NCBI RefSeq assembly: GCF_026210795.1 | Contig: NC_089459.1 | Span: 2,542,001 to 2,606,000 of the forward strand | Reading direction: 5' to 3' | Source: Rhizophagus irregularis | Lineage: Eukaryota; Glomeromycota; Glomeromycetes; Glomerales; Glomeraceae | DNA: 64,000 nucleotides | In this document: positions 1-10,637 of the stretch, one piece after another | Numbering within the stretch: position 1 is the first letter of the stretch | How the letters are laid out: each line of letters opens with the position of its first letter | The notes under the pieces: generated by a model | The model's database searches: none | Told to the model about the DNA's origin: nothing | Seen by the model: only the letters and a program-made list of their open reading frames with translations | Position numbers and translations under genes: made by a program

Positions 1-1200
1 AGAAGTGGTTATCTGAAAAAGTGTACTAGGATCACCAACAAAATTAGACGTGAATAAGATAATTCCTTGCATATATATTTACCTTTTCATTGTCTTAGAC
101 ACCATTATAACGTAACCAACAACTGATGTTCCAAATGTCCCGAAAGCTTGTGACTTACTTCCTTTTAGTTCTACCAATATCGAATATTTTTTCACTGCAC
201 TTCGGTACAGCTTATGAACCTTTCACTACTAAGACCATTAAAAAACTTATTCCTGCATTCTGTATAATGACTTTTCAATAAGATGATCATAAAATAGATT
301 CATGATCCATTAAAAGTAGACAATAGCTGGGAAAAGGGTTTTTCAATTTAGATTTCTCATTATCATCAAAAATGATATTGAGCATAGCCATAGCATAAAA
401 AATAATCGAATGCCCAAAAATCCATGAAAACTGAAATTTTCAATTAAAAATAGTAGTGTACGAAATTTTTAACTGTTAAACTTTACTTATAATGTTTTAT
501 TAATTATAATATAAATAGTTAAACATCCTAAAACATGGTAATCTGAAATTTAACCTTAAAATTTAAATCATAACTACCTTAATTTTATACATTAATAATA
601 AGTTTTATAATATAATTAGCTAATCTTTTTTTTCCAGTAAATAATTGTTATTTTAAATTAGAAATTCTTTTTTATCAAAAATTTTTTGGTAAAACAATTC
701 AAGAATTTACTAAAATAAAAAGTTTTTTAATATAAATTTATATATGATAATGCTATTACTATTTTATTTTTTTAGTTAAATTTAGTAATTATTTAACATA
801 AATTTTACAATTATAGGTAATTATAAAAATTATCTATTATTTTTACACACTTTACAAAGCCACTTGCATTTTAAATGGAAGAAGAAATTTATGAATATAC
901 TGACTCAATATTTCTGAATCTTCTTCTGAATCTTCTTTTGAATCTAAATGTTTATTTTCATTATATAATAATCAAGTTTTGGTTTAAAATTAAAGTACCA
1001 AATATCAATGAAATTATATAATCAATTGTAAATGATCAGATGTATTATTTTAAAATGTAAAATAAGGTTGTATAATAAAGTCATCTTATACTACAAAATA
1101 ATTTTACCTGAAAGTTTATGAGAAGGTTCAGCTTTATCTTTACTATACTGATCCTTAAATAACTTTTTCTAATCCCATTTTAGTATAAATTTTGCCTAAT
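1..1200. other. AT-rich stretch without a clear gene
   Basis: Homopolymer- and AT-rich DNA. No long open frame or recognisable element was found, apart from a weak possible exon at 83-218 on the minus strand (separate entry) and a short direct repeat (tctgaatcttctt) near 914-940. Confidence 0.6.
83..218 (-). pseudogene. possible exon remnant, unknown protein
   Basis: Read on the minus strand this segment gives about 45 uninterrupted residues, including SQAFGTFGTSVVGYVIM. It is followed by a GTAAAT that could be a splice donor (complement of 77-82). The base composition is less AT-extreme than the flanks. No start codon or family was recognised, so it may be a relic of a host gene or of another transposon, or it may be chance. 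Confidence 0.22.
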
Positions 1201-1391
1201 AGTAATGGTAAAGGTAAATTTTCATTAGAATAATAGTCATTATACTGTATGTAATCAGCAAATTTCTGGAAAAAAAATATAGAAAACTGAACAAAAATTT
1301 ATTTGCCAAAGCTATAAAAAGTTCTGCCACTCAACAACTTACTTTTGAATTTAAACTTAATGACCAATTATGTTAGTTTTATTATAATAAT

Positions 1392-1589
1392 TTGTTTGTT
1401 TATAATCAAAAAATAGCTAAAATACAAAATAAAAAAAATTCAGATTTATTATATTATCCAAAAGATACAGAGCAAGTTTTTTTATCACAAAAAGTATATA
1501 ATGAACTTATACATCAAATAGAAGATTTAGAATTTCAATTAAATCAGATGGAAAAAGCAAAAGAATTAGGTAATTTTACTTTTTCTTAA
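1392..1589 (+). CDS. hypothetical 65-aa ORF in repeat A
   Basis: This is a short lysine- and glutamine-rich frame with a likely coiled-coil tail (ELIHQIEDLEFQLNQMEKAK). The first half recurs at about 20490-20566 and the second half at about 52690-52790, where the copy was split by a transposon and carries a frame-destroying change. The frame is therefore older than that insertion. No family was recognised, and the start codon shown is TTG rather than ATG, so it could be a fragment of a longer gene or non-coding. Confidence 0.25.
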   Translation: MFVYNQKIAKIQNKKNSDLLYYPKDTEQVFLSQKVYNELIHQIEDLEFQLNQMEKAKELGNFTFS

Positions 1590-1615
1590 ATCCAAATTGA
1601 TTTAATTTTTATTTA

Positions 1616-1944
1616 AGAATAAATGTATTCGTAACAGCCTGTTATATATCTTATTTGTAACATCTTTTTTTTATTTTTTTTTAATAATAAATTTAGTATG
1701 TGGTTTACAAATAAAATTTTTATATGTAAAATTTAATTTGGAAAACTTTTACTTAATGTAATTAAGACAGTTTCATAGACAAAATTTCAGTTTCTTGAAA
1801 TTTTTTAAAAAATTCTTTTGTCTTGGTTACACAACTGATCTTTTGTTTTTGTTTACATTACGCCTGATCTTAAATTTTAATTGGATAAAATTGGGGTTGT
1901 TACAAATAAGACGCGTAACAGGCTGTTACAATTAGATTTATCCT
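1616..1944. mobile_element. 329-bp MITE with GTAACAGCCTGTTA in its termini
   Basis: The ends are inverted repeats of about 48 bp. The left begins AGAATAAATGTATTC; the right, complemented, begins AGGATAAATCTAATT. Both then read GTAACAGCCTGTTA and, a little further in, CTTATTTGTAACA. It is flanked by TTATTTA on both sides (1609-1615 and 1945-1951), a 7-bp target duplication. The empty site is seen in repeat A copy 2 near 52815. It has no coding capacity. Confidence 0.75.
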
Positions 1945-2919
1945 TTATTTAATACAATATTATTGTTAAATTTAAATTAGAATTGAATGATTTTTCAGAG
2001 TTTTTTTCAGATTAAATTAGACAGATTGCAATTCACAAATATTTTATATAGATATTTTTATAGAAAAAATTTGCCTGTATGGAATGTAATGGAATTTGAA
2101 AAATTGATTGAGAATCATGATGTATAAGTTAAAGGATTTTTTAATATGATTTTTCAATTCATGAACCTCTAAAGTAAAAATTTACAAATATAACAATTAT
2201 TAAAGCAACAGATAATGCTGCTTTGTTATCAAATTGTAACAATGCAAAATAAACAAATTAGTGATATTAAAACAGCAATTGGACTATTTTTAATTAATTT
2301 AGATGCATTGATAATTTGTATAAATACTTTAGCAAATATAGAAGTTTATTTAACATATCAAACTTATATAATAAACTAGAAAATATTACAAATAATCATC
2401 AGTTGGCATTCAAAAATATATATATAGACAAATAAGTTAAAACAAATTTATATTTTTTTGTATAAATACTACTGATTACTACTAAAATAATTATTATATA
2501 TAATTTATTTAGTATAATAAACTTATAATAGGCTTGTATTAATAATTATCATAATTTGCATAGTACAGTCAACTCTCTCTAAGCGCATCTTTAGAACCAA
2601 ACATGAACGTGCAGTTATGATAGAAGAAGACTTATATAATTTTATAAAATTTCATGTGATATTTAAAAAAAATTATACTTTATTATTGTTTATTATATTA
2701 TTGTTTATTTTATTATATTTAAAAATTATTATTATTAAGATATAATCATTATACTAAAATTAGTTATACCAAAATTATATTGATTTATAATAGTTTGCTA
2801 CATTGAATTTCTTTCTTTTTTTCTGATAAATTTTTCAATTGTATTTACCAATTTTAAATGTCATATACATATTCTTGCTGAAGTAAAAATATATTCACTT
2901 TTTTCAAGTTTTTTAATGC

Positions 2920-4305
2920 AACACTAAAATTAATAACTTCTTCTTTGATATTATTATTAATTTCATCTAAATCATCATTAATATTTTTCTCATTTGGTTT
3001 TTTTTTAAAATTGTCTACAATTTCTGTAATAATTTCATCATCATCAACTGAAGAATTTCATATACCATATTCTCTTCAGGAATATTGAAAAACTCTTTCA
3101 ATTCCATCATATCAGAAAAATTAAGAGTTTTAAGAGCATTGGCAAGCTCATCAGACACTTCGTGATCATCCAAAGGAAAATCTAGGTTAACATTAATGTC
3201 AATAGGAAGGATCTTTGTATGCTACCAGCAATTGTAAATAGTTTTAGCTGTAACATTATTCTAACCTTGAATAATATATTGAATTGCTTGTAAAATACTC
3301 ATCTTTAAATCTTGTGTACGCTCACCAGCTTCAACTTGCTTCAACATCCAGCTAAAATCATAATGTTAAATTTAATGTAATAAATAAAATAAAATAATTT
3401 TATAACTTACTGAATATGAAAATAACGGTAATGTTTCTTAAAAGACATGATAATTTCAGCATCTATTGGCTAAATCTTTGAAGTTGTGTTTGGAGGTAAA
3501 AAGCAAACTTCAACATGTGGGAAAACCAGACTTTCTAGCTTGTGACTTGTACAATTATCAAGAAGTAGTAAAACACGTTGACTTCCATGCTTTTAAGCGA
3601 CCTGATAATCAAATTCTTTAAGCCACTTTTAAAAAAGAGTAATAGTCATCCAAGCCTTATTATTGTTTCAATACATCATTGGTAAATTATTAAGATTAAC
3701 ATTTTTAAAACATCATGGCTTTGCAAATTTTCCAATTATTAAAAGATCCAGTTTATGCGATCTATTAGCATTTGCACATAAAGCAATTGAGAGACGCTTC
3801 TTATTTTTTTTTCGTTCAGAAATACGTTTTGTAGCTAGTGTTCAATCTGGTTCTAGCCTACAAAAAAAAATATTCCTTAATTTAATTATTGCTAATATAA
3901 TATTAGATAAAATATAAAAATATACTGATAAAAAAGTCCTGTTTCGTCCATATTGTAAATTCGTTCAAGGGGATAACTTGCACATTTAATACGTAATAAT
4001 GGTTAAGGTTGCTTGCCAAACCTAGGGGTTTAGACAAGATGGCATTTCGCTAAAAAGTGAAATTCTGCCAAAACTATATTAAAGTTATATTAAAAAACTG
4101 GCGAAACTTTGGAGAAAGGCGAAACTGCTAAAACTTATTATAAATGCCGAAACTGCAAAAACTCTGCCAAATCTATAGTAAAATTTTGACAAAACTAATC
4201 GTAGGATTTTGAAGAGATTTAGACAAGCAACCTTAATAATGGTAAAACTTTATCAATAGCAGTTTGATCAGAAGATGCTGCTTCTCCATGAAGCTTTTCT
4301 TAGGG
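2920..4305 (-). pseudogene. Tigger/pogo DDE transposase relic
   Basis: Read from 4305 leftwards, the minus strand shows LHGEAASSD, then (after the MITE at 4004-4235) YNMDETGLFY near 3930-3970. The segment LLLDNCTSHK near 3540-3575 is followed by a VCFLPPNTTSKI-like stretch. These are hallmarks of the DDE_1 domain of CENP-B/Tigger transposases: the first and second catalytic Asp regions and the proline-rich stretch before the third. Frames shift and stops interrupt throughout. The N-terminal DNA-binding domains are missing because the element is cut at about 4308. It encoded a nuclear cut-and-paste transposase and is certainly inactive. Confidence 0.7.
4004..4235. mobile_element. hAT-like MITE, TAAGGTTGCTTG family, copy 1
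   Basis: A 232-bp element with inverted ends: TAAGGTTGCTTGCC at the left and the complement of TAAGGTTGCTTGTC at the right. It is flanked by an 8-bp duplication ATAATGGT (3996-4003, 4236-4243). It is inserted in the Tigger transposase relic. It is non-coding and related to the copies at 15654-15875 and 30054-30298. Confidence 0.85.
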
Positions 4306-4307
4306 CT

Positions 4308-4358
4308 CTGATTAGTTCAGTTTGATAAGGTTTTTGCCAAAACCGAAACTGAACTGAA
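4308..4358. other. junction fragment, possible MITE end
   Basis: About 50 bp containing TAGGGCTCTGATTAG and a short inverted repeat (gttcagttt and aaactgaac). It resembles the terminus of the TAGAGCTC MITE at 7634 but is too short to prove. It marks the abrupt switch from the Tigger relic to the gypsy coding region, which has no 5' LTR here. Confidence 0.3.
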
Positions 4359-6839
4359 TTGATTGGTCATATAAGATTTCTTAAATTTGAAGAATGGTTA
4401 GAAGAATCAGAATTAACAACAATAAAGGATAAAAAATATAATACTATGAGATATTTTAAAGAAATATTACATTTAGAAGAAAATATAATTAAAGACGAAA
4501 ATAGAGATAAAGTAAGAAAATTTCAGAAAAATATAAATTATCAATGGAGTAATAATTATGTGAAACCATGGAAAGATAATGATTTAACTGATAAAATAAT
4601 AGGAAAATTAATTGAAACAAAAGGATTTATTAAAGAATATGATAATATAGAAGAATTAGTAAGTTCAAACGAAGAGGATAATATATCAGAAAATCTAAAT
4701 GAAAAAGACGAAATTTTTGAAATGATAATAAGAAATTATTGGTTAGAAAATGACTATGAAATTGATATTGAAGAAATAAAAAGAATAATAAGTTTTGGAG
4801 TAAATAATGAGATAATAAAAACTAAAGAATTTATGAGTTTTTATAAGACTATTGAAGAATTAGATGATAAAGGAATAGAAGAAGAATTAAGAATATGGCA
4901 TTATATGTATACAATAGAATGTCCAATATGTAACAAAATAATATTAAAGAAAGAAGCAATAGAAGTGGTAGAATACAATAAAGAATTTATAGAAAAGATA
5001 TGTAAAAGCTGTTATGAAAAAGAATTAGAAAATTCAAAAAATGAAAATGAATTAAATAATGAAACGGAAATAGAAAAAAGATTAGAACAATTGAAAAACT
5101 TAATTAAAGTTTTAGAAATTGAAGTTTCTGATGGAGAATTATTAAAATTAATAAGTATGGAATATAGAGATGTTGACATTGTAAGTGCAGACTTTATAAA
5201 ATTATTTCAAGAATATAAGAATAAATTAGAAAAGGAAATAAAAAGAATATTAGATGAATATTTAAAGAGATTTAGAATTGAAGAAAGTGAAGAAGAAGTT
5301 GAAGAAGAAAATAATGATACAGATGATTCAGAAAAGATTGAAGAAATATTAGATCCAGAAGAACATGAGATTTGGAAAGAAAATACTGAAGGTTTTGATG
5401 AGAATGAATTTGAGAGCGAAAATAAAAATATTATAAATACAGAAGGTTTTGGTTTAAGTCAAAACTCAAATTCGAATAATAAAGATTCTGATAATGAAAG
5501 TGAAATATCTGATTACAATTTACAAGATTTATTTCAAGAGAATATATTGTTAAATATGGCAAACCAAGATCAAATAAAGAGAATAATAGAAAATGCTTTA
5601 GAATTCACACCTAATGCATTAGATAATGCATTAGGAGCAGGACAAACTTTAGCAAACAGAATTCAAACTGCAGGAATGGGAGGAATAGTAGGTATGCCAA
5701 CTTTTAGTGAAAAAGAAGATGAAAATGTTAATGATTGGATTAGATAGTTTGAAGTAGCATTTACAGTAAGTGGAAGACCAGAAGGAAATGTTGGAGCAGG
5801 TGCATGTAGACAAAATAAAGCAAATATAGCAATAACATGTTTAAGAGGAATCGCATTACAATGGTATAATAAAGAAAAAGAAAGAATAGCAGCTAATTTA
5901 GTAAATTGGTATGACCATGATGATGATAGAAATTTGAGAAGCAAATTAATTAATAGATTCACTAGAGAAGATGTTAAAAGAAGAAAAATGATAGAATTAA
6001 CAAGGATTAAACAAGAAAAAAATGAAAGTATTGAAGAGTATACTAGAAGGTTTAGGTCAATATTAAGAATTGCAACTAGAGGTCAAGCATTACACGATAT
6101 GTATCAAGTAAATTATTATATCCAAGGATTAGAACCTACATTAGGATACCAAGTTAGAAGAAGTAGTCCAACGAATTTAAATGACGCAATTAATATAGCA
6201 AGAAGAGAAGAAGAAGCTAGGAGTGAATTAGTAATGAAAACAATGGGTTTAAATATAGGACAAGTAGGACAAGAAAAGAATATGGAAGAAATTTTGAAAG
6301 AAGAAACGAATAAATATAGAAAAGAAAATGAAATACATAAAAAAATGTAAAAGCCAGTTAATGAAAAAGATGTTGATAATATAAGTACTAAAATGTTGGA
6401 ACAATTTAAAGCAGAAATGCTAAAAAAAGTAAGAACAAGTCAACCAAGAAGAAATGAAAATAGAAATATAAATACAGGAAATGCAAGAATTATGAGATGT
6501 TTTGAATGCAATGAAGAAATTCATATAAAACCAGAATGTTCACAATTAAGACAAAGAAATAATTATAGAACGCAAAATAATTTTAATAGGAATAATAATA
6601 ATAAAAGAAGAAATAATAATAATAATAGAAATATAAACTTAATGGATTATGAAAGATATTACGATAATAATAGATATAATGATAATGAATATTATAATGA
6701 TTATGAAATATATAATTACGAAAAAGAAATATATCCAACTTTAAGAAGTGGTAAAACATATAATAGAAATCTAAATGATGACTATAATGAAATGGAAATT
6801 GAAAATGTTCCAATATCACCAAAAGAGAATATGACATGA
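4359..6839 (+). pseudogene. gypsy Gag polyprotein, two nonsense codons
   Basis: Gag forms the virus-like particle and binds RNA. One frame runs through the whole interval, interrupted by TAG at 5745-5747 and TAA at 6348-6350, both explicable as C-to-T changes of Gln codons. An acidic, Lys/Glu-rich N-terminal region with a C-P-x-C...C-x-x-C pair (about residues 188-220) precedes the core capsid region (NDWIR stop FEVAFTVSG, then RFTREDV and the FRSILRIATRG stretch). A CCHC zinc knuckle, C-F-E-C-x4-H-x4-C, lies near 6500 with the usual glycine replaced by Glu. An Asn-rich tail follows. A second knuckle sits in another frame in the next ORF, so a frameshift near 6836 is likely. The start shown is the first codon of the open frame; the true start may lie in the lost 5' part. 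Confidence 0.8.
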
Positions 6840-7633
6840 AAATGGATATTGATGGTGAAAGAAAAGGAGGATTTTCTAATAAAGAAGATAGAGATAAAGC
6901 ATATCAAGCAAGAAGAAGATATAATCAATGTGAAAGATGTGGATTAAAAGGTCATTTTATAAGAGAATGTCCAAATTCAGGAATGAAAAGAGGAAATAAA
7001 AATATTAGAGTACAAGTTAATGTACCACCAGAAAAATATGTAATGGATATGTTTAATGAAAAAGCAAATATAACATATGGACAAATTTACAATGAAAATC
7101 CAAAATTTAAAAGAATAGCTAGAGATTATGATGGAAATAATAGTGCATGACTACATTCAGACCAACCAATAAAAAATACAGATAATAAAAGTAAAACTAG
7201 AGCAATGAGAAGTAAAGTTATAATAAAAGGAAAATTAGGATCAATAATAATAGATTCAGGAGCATCAGTTAGCTTAATATCAGATAAATTGAGAAAAAAA
7301 TTAAATATTCCAATAATAGAAAAGAGTGATATTAGATTTATAATGGCTAATGGAATAAGAGTTGCATCAAAAGGAAAAATAGAAATAACAATAGAAATAA
7401 ATGAAAATACAGAAATGAAAATAATTATGGATGTAATTGAATCAGTAGAAAAAGAATTAATATTAGGAAATGATGTATTAAGAGAAAAGAAAGGAATAAT
7501 AGATTATAATGAAAAGACATTAATATTAAGAGAAGATGGAAAAGATATTGAAATACCAATAGAATATGAAAATAATGATGAAAATAATGATGATGATAAT
7601 GATAGTGATGATAGTGAAGATGAAGATAGTAAA
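6836..7633 (+). pseudogene. gypsy second zinc knuckle and retropepsin
   Basis: This frame carries CERCGLKGHFIREC (canonical CCHC knuckle, about residues 32-45). After an in-frame TGA (7148-7150, likely from CGA) it has a retroviral-type aspartic protease with IIIDSGASVSLI (active-site DSGA) and a second hydrophobic LILGNDVL element. An acidic Asp/Asn run follows at 7565-7633. The frame ends artificially in the TAGAGCTC MITE inserted at 7634 and resumes at 9141. The protease would cleave Gag-Pol inside the particle. The copy is dead because of the stop and the insertion. Confidence 0.8.
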
Positions 7634-7744
7634 TAGAGCTCCAAACGGTTCCGGTTTGAACTGGGAACCGATCCAAAACTGACCAAAAATTCAGTTCGGT
7701 TCTCGGTTCGGTTTTGGAACTGGAACCGTTCGGTTCGGTTCAGT

Positions 7745-8040
7745 AGGACCCCGGATATCTAATATAAAGGTCATAATGGACTTTTGGCCAAAAACACCCC
7801 TTTTTGCTGAAACTCAAAAAATCGTTTTTTGTAAATATCTCAGCATCCAGTAATTCAATTTTAATGAACTTTTTTTTATTTTGTAGCCCTCATTTAGCTC
7901 TACAATTTAAAAAAAGTTCATCAAAATTGGACCACTGGATGCCGAGATATTTACAAAAAACGATTTTTTGGGCCCCTGAAAAATGGGCCAATCTGCCGAA
8001 AGTGTGACTTATGACCTGTTTTGGAGATATCCGGGGTCCT
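7745..8040. mobile_element. AGGACCCCGGATATC foldback MITE, copy 1
   Basis: Termini are AGGACCCCGGATATCT and its complement, with an 8-bp duplication GGTTCAGT (7737-7744, 8041-8048). Internally the element is itself a near-perfect inverted repeat around about 7890 (atctcagcatccag against ctggatgccgagat). It shares the AGGACCCCGGA end with the autonomous element at 10638-15608. It is non-coding. Confidence 0.85.
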
Positions 8041-8056
8041 GGTTCAGTTCTATTTT

Positions 8057-9025
8057 ATTTTAAGAAAAAATGCGAAAATCGAAATAACTCAGCAACCAGT
8101 GATCGTATAAAGACGTACAATAGCTCATTAGAATCGTCTCATCGAGACGCGTCGAATGGTGGTAAGATCATCGCTCTAGCCTCGATATATCACGAGATAA
8201 TCAACGCTAAACATTTTTATAAAACTAGTGATAGAATCGTATCTATTGATCCTAGAGACATGATCTTGGCATCATTTGATAGGTCTTAATGAGACAAATC
8301 TAATGAGCCTTTTTTCATTTTTTTATTATTACTACATAACGAGTTATCTTAATTTTCGCATTTTTTTAAATTTTCAAACGTCAAAAAATAAAAATTCCGA
8401 TCTAAGATATAACCCATCATCTACTGATTGTATTAGAACGATCTATGGCTCATTAGAACCGTCTCATTGAGACGAGTTGAATGACAGTAAGATCATGTCT
8501 CTAGCATTGATAGATACCTTTCTAATACTGATTTTCTAAAATTGCTTAGCATGATTTATCTCATTATATCCCGATGCTAGAGATATGATCTTACCGTCAT
8601 TCAACTCGTCTCAATGAGACGGTTCTAATGAGCCATAGATCATTCTAATACAATCAGTAGATGATGGGTTATATCTTAGATCGGAATTTTTATTTTTTGA
8701 CGTTTGAAAATTTAAAAAAATGCGAAAATTAAGATAACTCGTTATGTAGTGATCATAAAAAAATAAAAAAAATCTCATTAGATTCGTCTCATTAAGACCT
8801 ATCAAATGATGCCAAGATCATGTCTCTAGAATGAGTAGATACGATTCTATCGCTAGTTTTATAAAAAATGTTTAGCATTGATTATCTCGTGATATATCGA
8901 GTCTAGAGAGCTTATCTTACCACCATTCGACGCGTCTCGATGAGACGATTCTAATGAGCTATTGTACGTCTTTATACGATCACTGGTTGCTGAGTTATTT
9001 CAATTTTCGCATTTTTTCTTAAAAT
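8057..9025. repeat. 0.97-kb palindrome with CGTCTCAT..GAGACG motifs
   Basis: The left arm 8057-8530 is matched by the reverse complement of the right arm 8550-9025, centred near 8541. Each arm contains a motif of the form CGTCTCATyGAGACG followed by a TCGAATGG-like and a GTAAGATCAT-like block (for example 8138-8175 and 8460-8497, and mirrored at about 8585-8625 and 8925-8955). The same motif occurs at 54400-54440 and 62440-62790. It could fold as a long hairpin or form small RNA. Confidence 0.8.
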
Positions 9026-9140
9026 CGGATAGAACTGAACTGAACTGGATGGTTCCGGTTCGGTTTTCATTCGGTTTCAGTTCCAATCCGAACCAGAAAA
9101 AACCACACCGAACCGACCCATTCAGAGCTTTAATAGTAAA

Positions 9141-10629
9141 AATGAATATGAAGAAATAAGTAAACGAGAAATATATTTAATAAATAATGAAGAAAAAGGA
9201 CATATCATAGAGGAAAACTATTAGGTTTTGGCCATAATGATGGAGAGACATTAAAGATGCATAAAGACTGGACAGACGAAATAAAATATAAAGATTTAGA
9301 AAAATTACAAGAAAAAGAATTAAAAGATTTAGTTAAAGAATATGAAGATATTTGTATATATGGAAATAAGAAAATAAGTAAAACAAATATAGTAAAATGT
9401 AATATAAGGTTAAAAGATGAAACGCCAATAAATCAAAAAGCATATAGAGAAAGTACAGAAAATAGAGAAATAATAAAAAGAGAAATAGATAAAATGTTAA
9501 AAGAAGGAATAATACAAGAATTGTGTAGTCCATGATCGTCACCAGTAGTAATAGTAAATAAGAAAACAGGAGATAAAAGATTTTGTATAGATTTTAAAAA
9601 AATAAATCAAATGACGATAACAGATGCATATCCTTTACCAAGAATAGATGACTTATTAGAAAAATTTAGAATAGCAAAATGGTTTACAACAATTGATTTA
9701 ACAAGTGGATATTGGCAAATAGAGGTGAAAAAAGAAGATAAAGAAAAGACAGTATTTATTTGTAATCAAGGATTATATGAATTTAATGTTATACCATTTG
9801 GATTAAAAAATGCACCAGCAATATTTCAAAGAATAATAAATAAAATATTTAAAGAATATTTAGATAAATTTATAAATGTATATATAGATGATATTATAAT
9901 ATATTCGAAAAATTGGGATGAACATTTACAACATATAAAAATAGTATTAGAAGAATTAAAAAAAGCGAATATGATGTTAAAGTTAAAAAAATGTGAATGG
10001 GCGAAAAGAATGTAAAACATTTGGGATATATAGTAGGAACAGATGGATTAAAACCAGATGATAAAAAAATAGAAAGATTAAAAATTTAAACCCGCCAAAA
10101 AACATCAAATAAATAAGAGAAATAAATGGATTATGTTTATATTATAGAAAATTTGTAAAAGGATATTTAAAGATAGTAAAACCAATAATGGAATTAACGA
10201 GAAAGAATGTTCCTTTTGTATGGACAGACAAACAACAAAAAGCATTAGAAGAATTAAAAGAAAAATTAATAAATTATCTGATATTACAACATCCGAATTT
10301 TGAAAAAGAATTTATATTAATAACAGATACATCAGGAGAAGGATTACTAGAAGCTATATTAGAACAATTAGATGAAAATAATAGAGAAATAGTTATTAGT
10401 TATGCAAGTAGAAGTTTAGTAAATGCAGAAAAGAATTACCCAATAACAGAATTAAAATGTTTAGCAGTATTTTGGGGAATAAAATATTTTCATAAATATC
10501 TATTTGGAAGAAATTTAAAGTAATAACAGATCATACAGCATTAAAAGGATTTATGAGTACATCAAAAGTACCTAAAGGAAAAAGAGGATGATGGATGATG
10601 GAATTACAACAATATGATTTTGAAATAAT
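9141..10629 (+). pseudogene. gypsy reverse transcriptase and RNase H
   Basis: This is the continuation of the Pol frame after the MITE. RT motifs: KRFCIDFKKIN, TTIDLTSGYWQIEV, LYEFNVIPFGLKNAPAIFQR and the catalytic VYIDDIIIYSK (YIDD intact). The connection and RNase H follow: LITDTSGEGLLEAIL, SYASRSL and LKCLAVFWGI. Lesions: TGA at 9533-9535 in the ELCSP stop SSPVV segment (a Trp is usual there), a 1-bp shift near 10005, TAA near 10112, a 1-bp shift near 10517 and TGA near 10588. The frame then runs into the DNA transposon inserted after 10637. This enzyme would copy the element RNA to DNA. Confidence 0.85.
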
Positions 10630-10637
10630 ACACAGAT

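Larger units (their letters stand above)
1201..2531 (+). repeat. repeat A, copy 1 (interrupted by one MITE)
   Basis: This segment matches, piece by piece, three blocks further on: 20291-20570, 52685-53298 and 62970-63078. The second copy lacks the 1616-1944 insert and is itself split by two large insertions. The repeat without inserts is about 1.0 kb. It has no terminal repeats or recognisable protein domains; a 65-codon frame at 1392-1589 is its only open reading frame of note. It may be a non-autonomous transposon or an old segmental repeat. Confidence 0.7.
2566..4307 (-). mobile_element. Tigger/pogo-type element, truncated
   Basis: The left terminus reads CAGTCAACTCTCTCTAAGCG next to a TA dinucleotide (2564-2565), the target used by Tc1/mariner/pogo elements. 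It is related to the termini of the element at 54160-62967. The transposase relic runs on the minus strand. The other terminus is not found: at about 4308 the sequence switches to a MITE fragment and then to the gypsy element. Confidence 0.65.
7634..9132. mobile_element. 1.5-kb hAT-like MITE carrying a nested MITE and a long palindrome
   Basis: The ends are TAGAGCTC and the complement of TAAAGCTC. They are flanked by an 8-bp duplication ATAGTAAA (7626-7633, 9133-9140) that sits in the gypsy protease frame. The subterminal 110 bp on both sides are rich in ggttcggttt/gaaccgaac. The centre holds the AGGACCCC MITE (7745-8040) and a palindrome (8057-9025). ORFs predicted inside are by-products of the inverted repeat. 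Confidence 0.8.

Noticed and set aside
6583-6837. Minus-strand ORFs rich in Tyr, Phe, His or Leu (also 7425-7676, 9333-9542, 16276-16497, 17203-17502)
   Set aside because: They are antisense shadows of Asn/Lys/Glu-rich gypsy coding sequence, with no domain and no start context.
7804-9159. ORFs inside the MITE and palindrome (7804-8007, 8011-8289, 8276-8470, 8611-8805, 8962-9159)
   Set aside because: They mirror each other because of the inverted repeat and cross element borders; no protein family.
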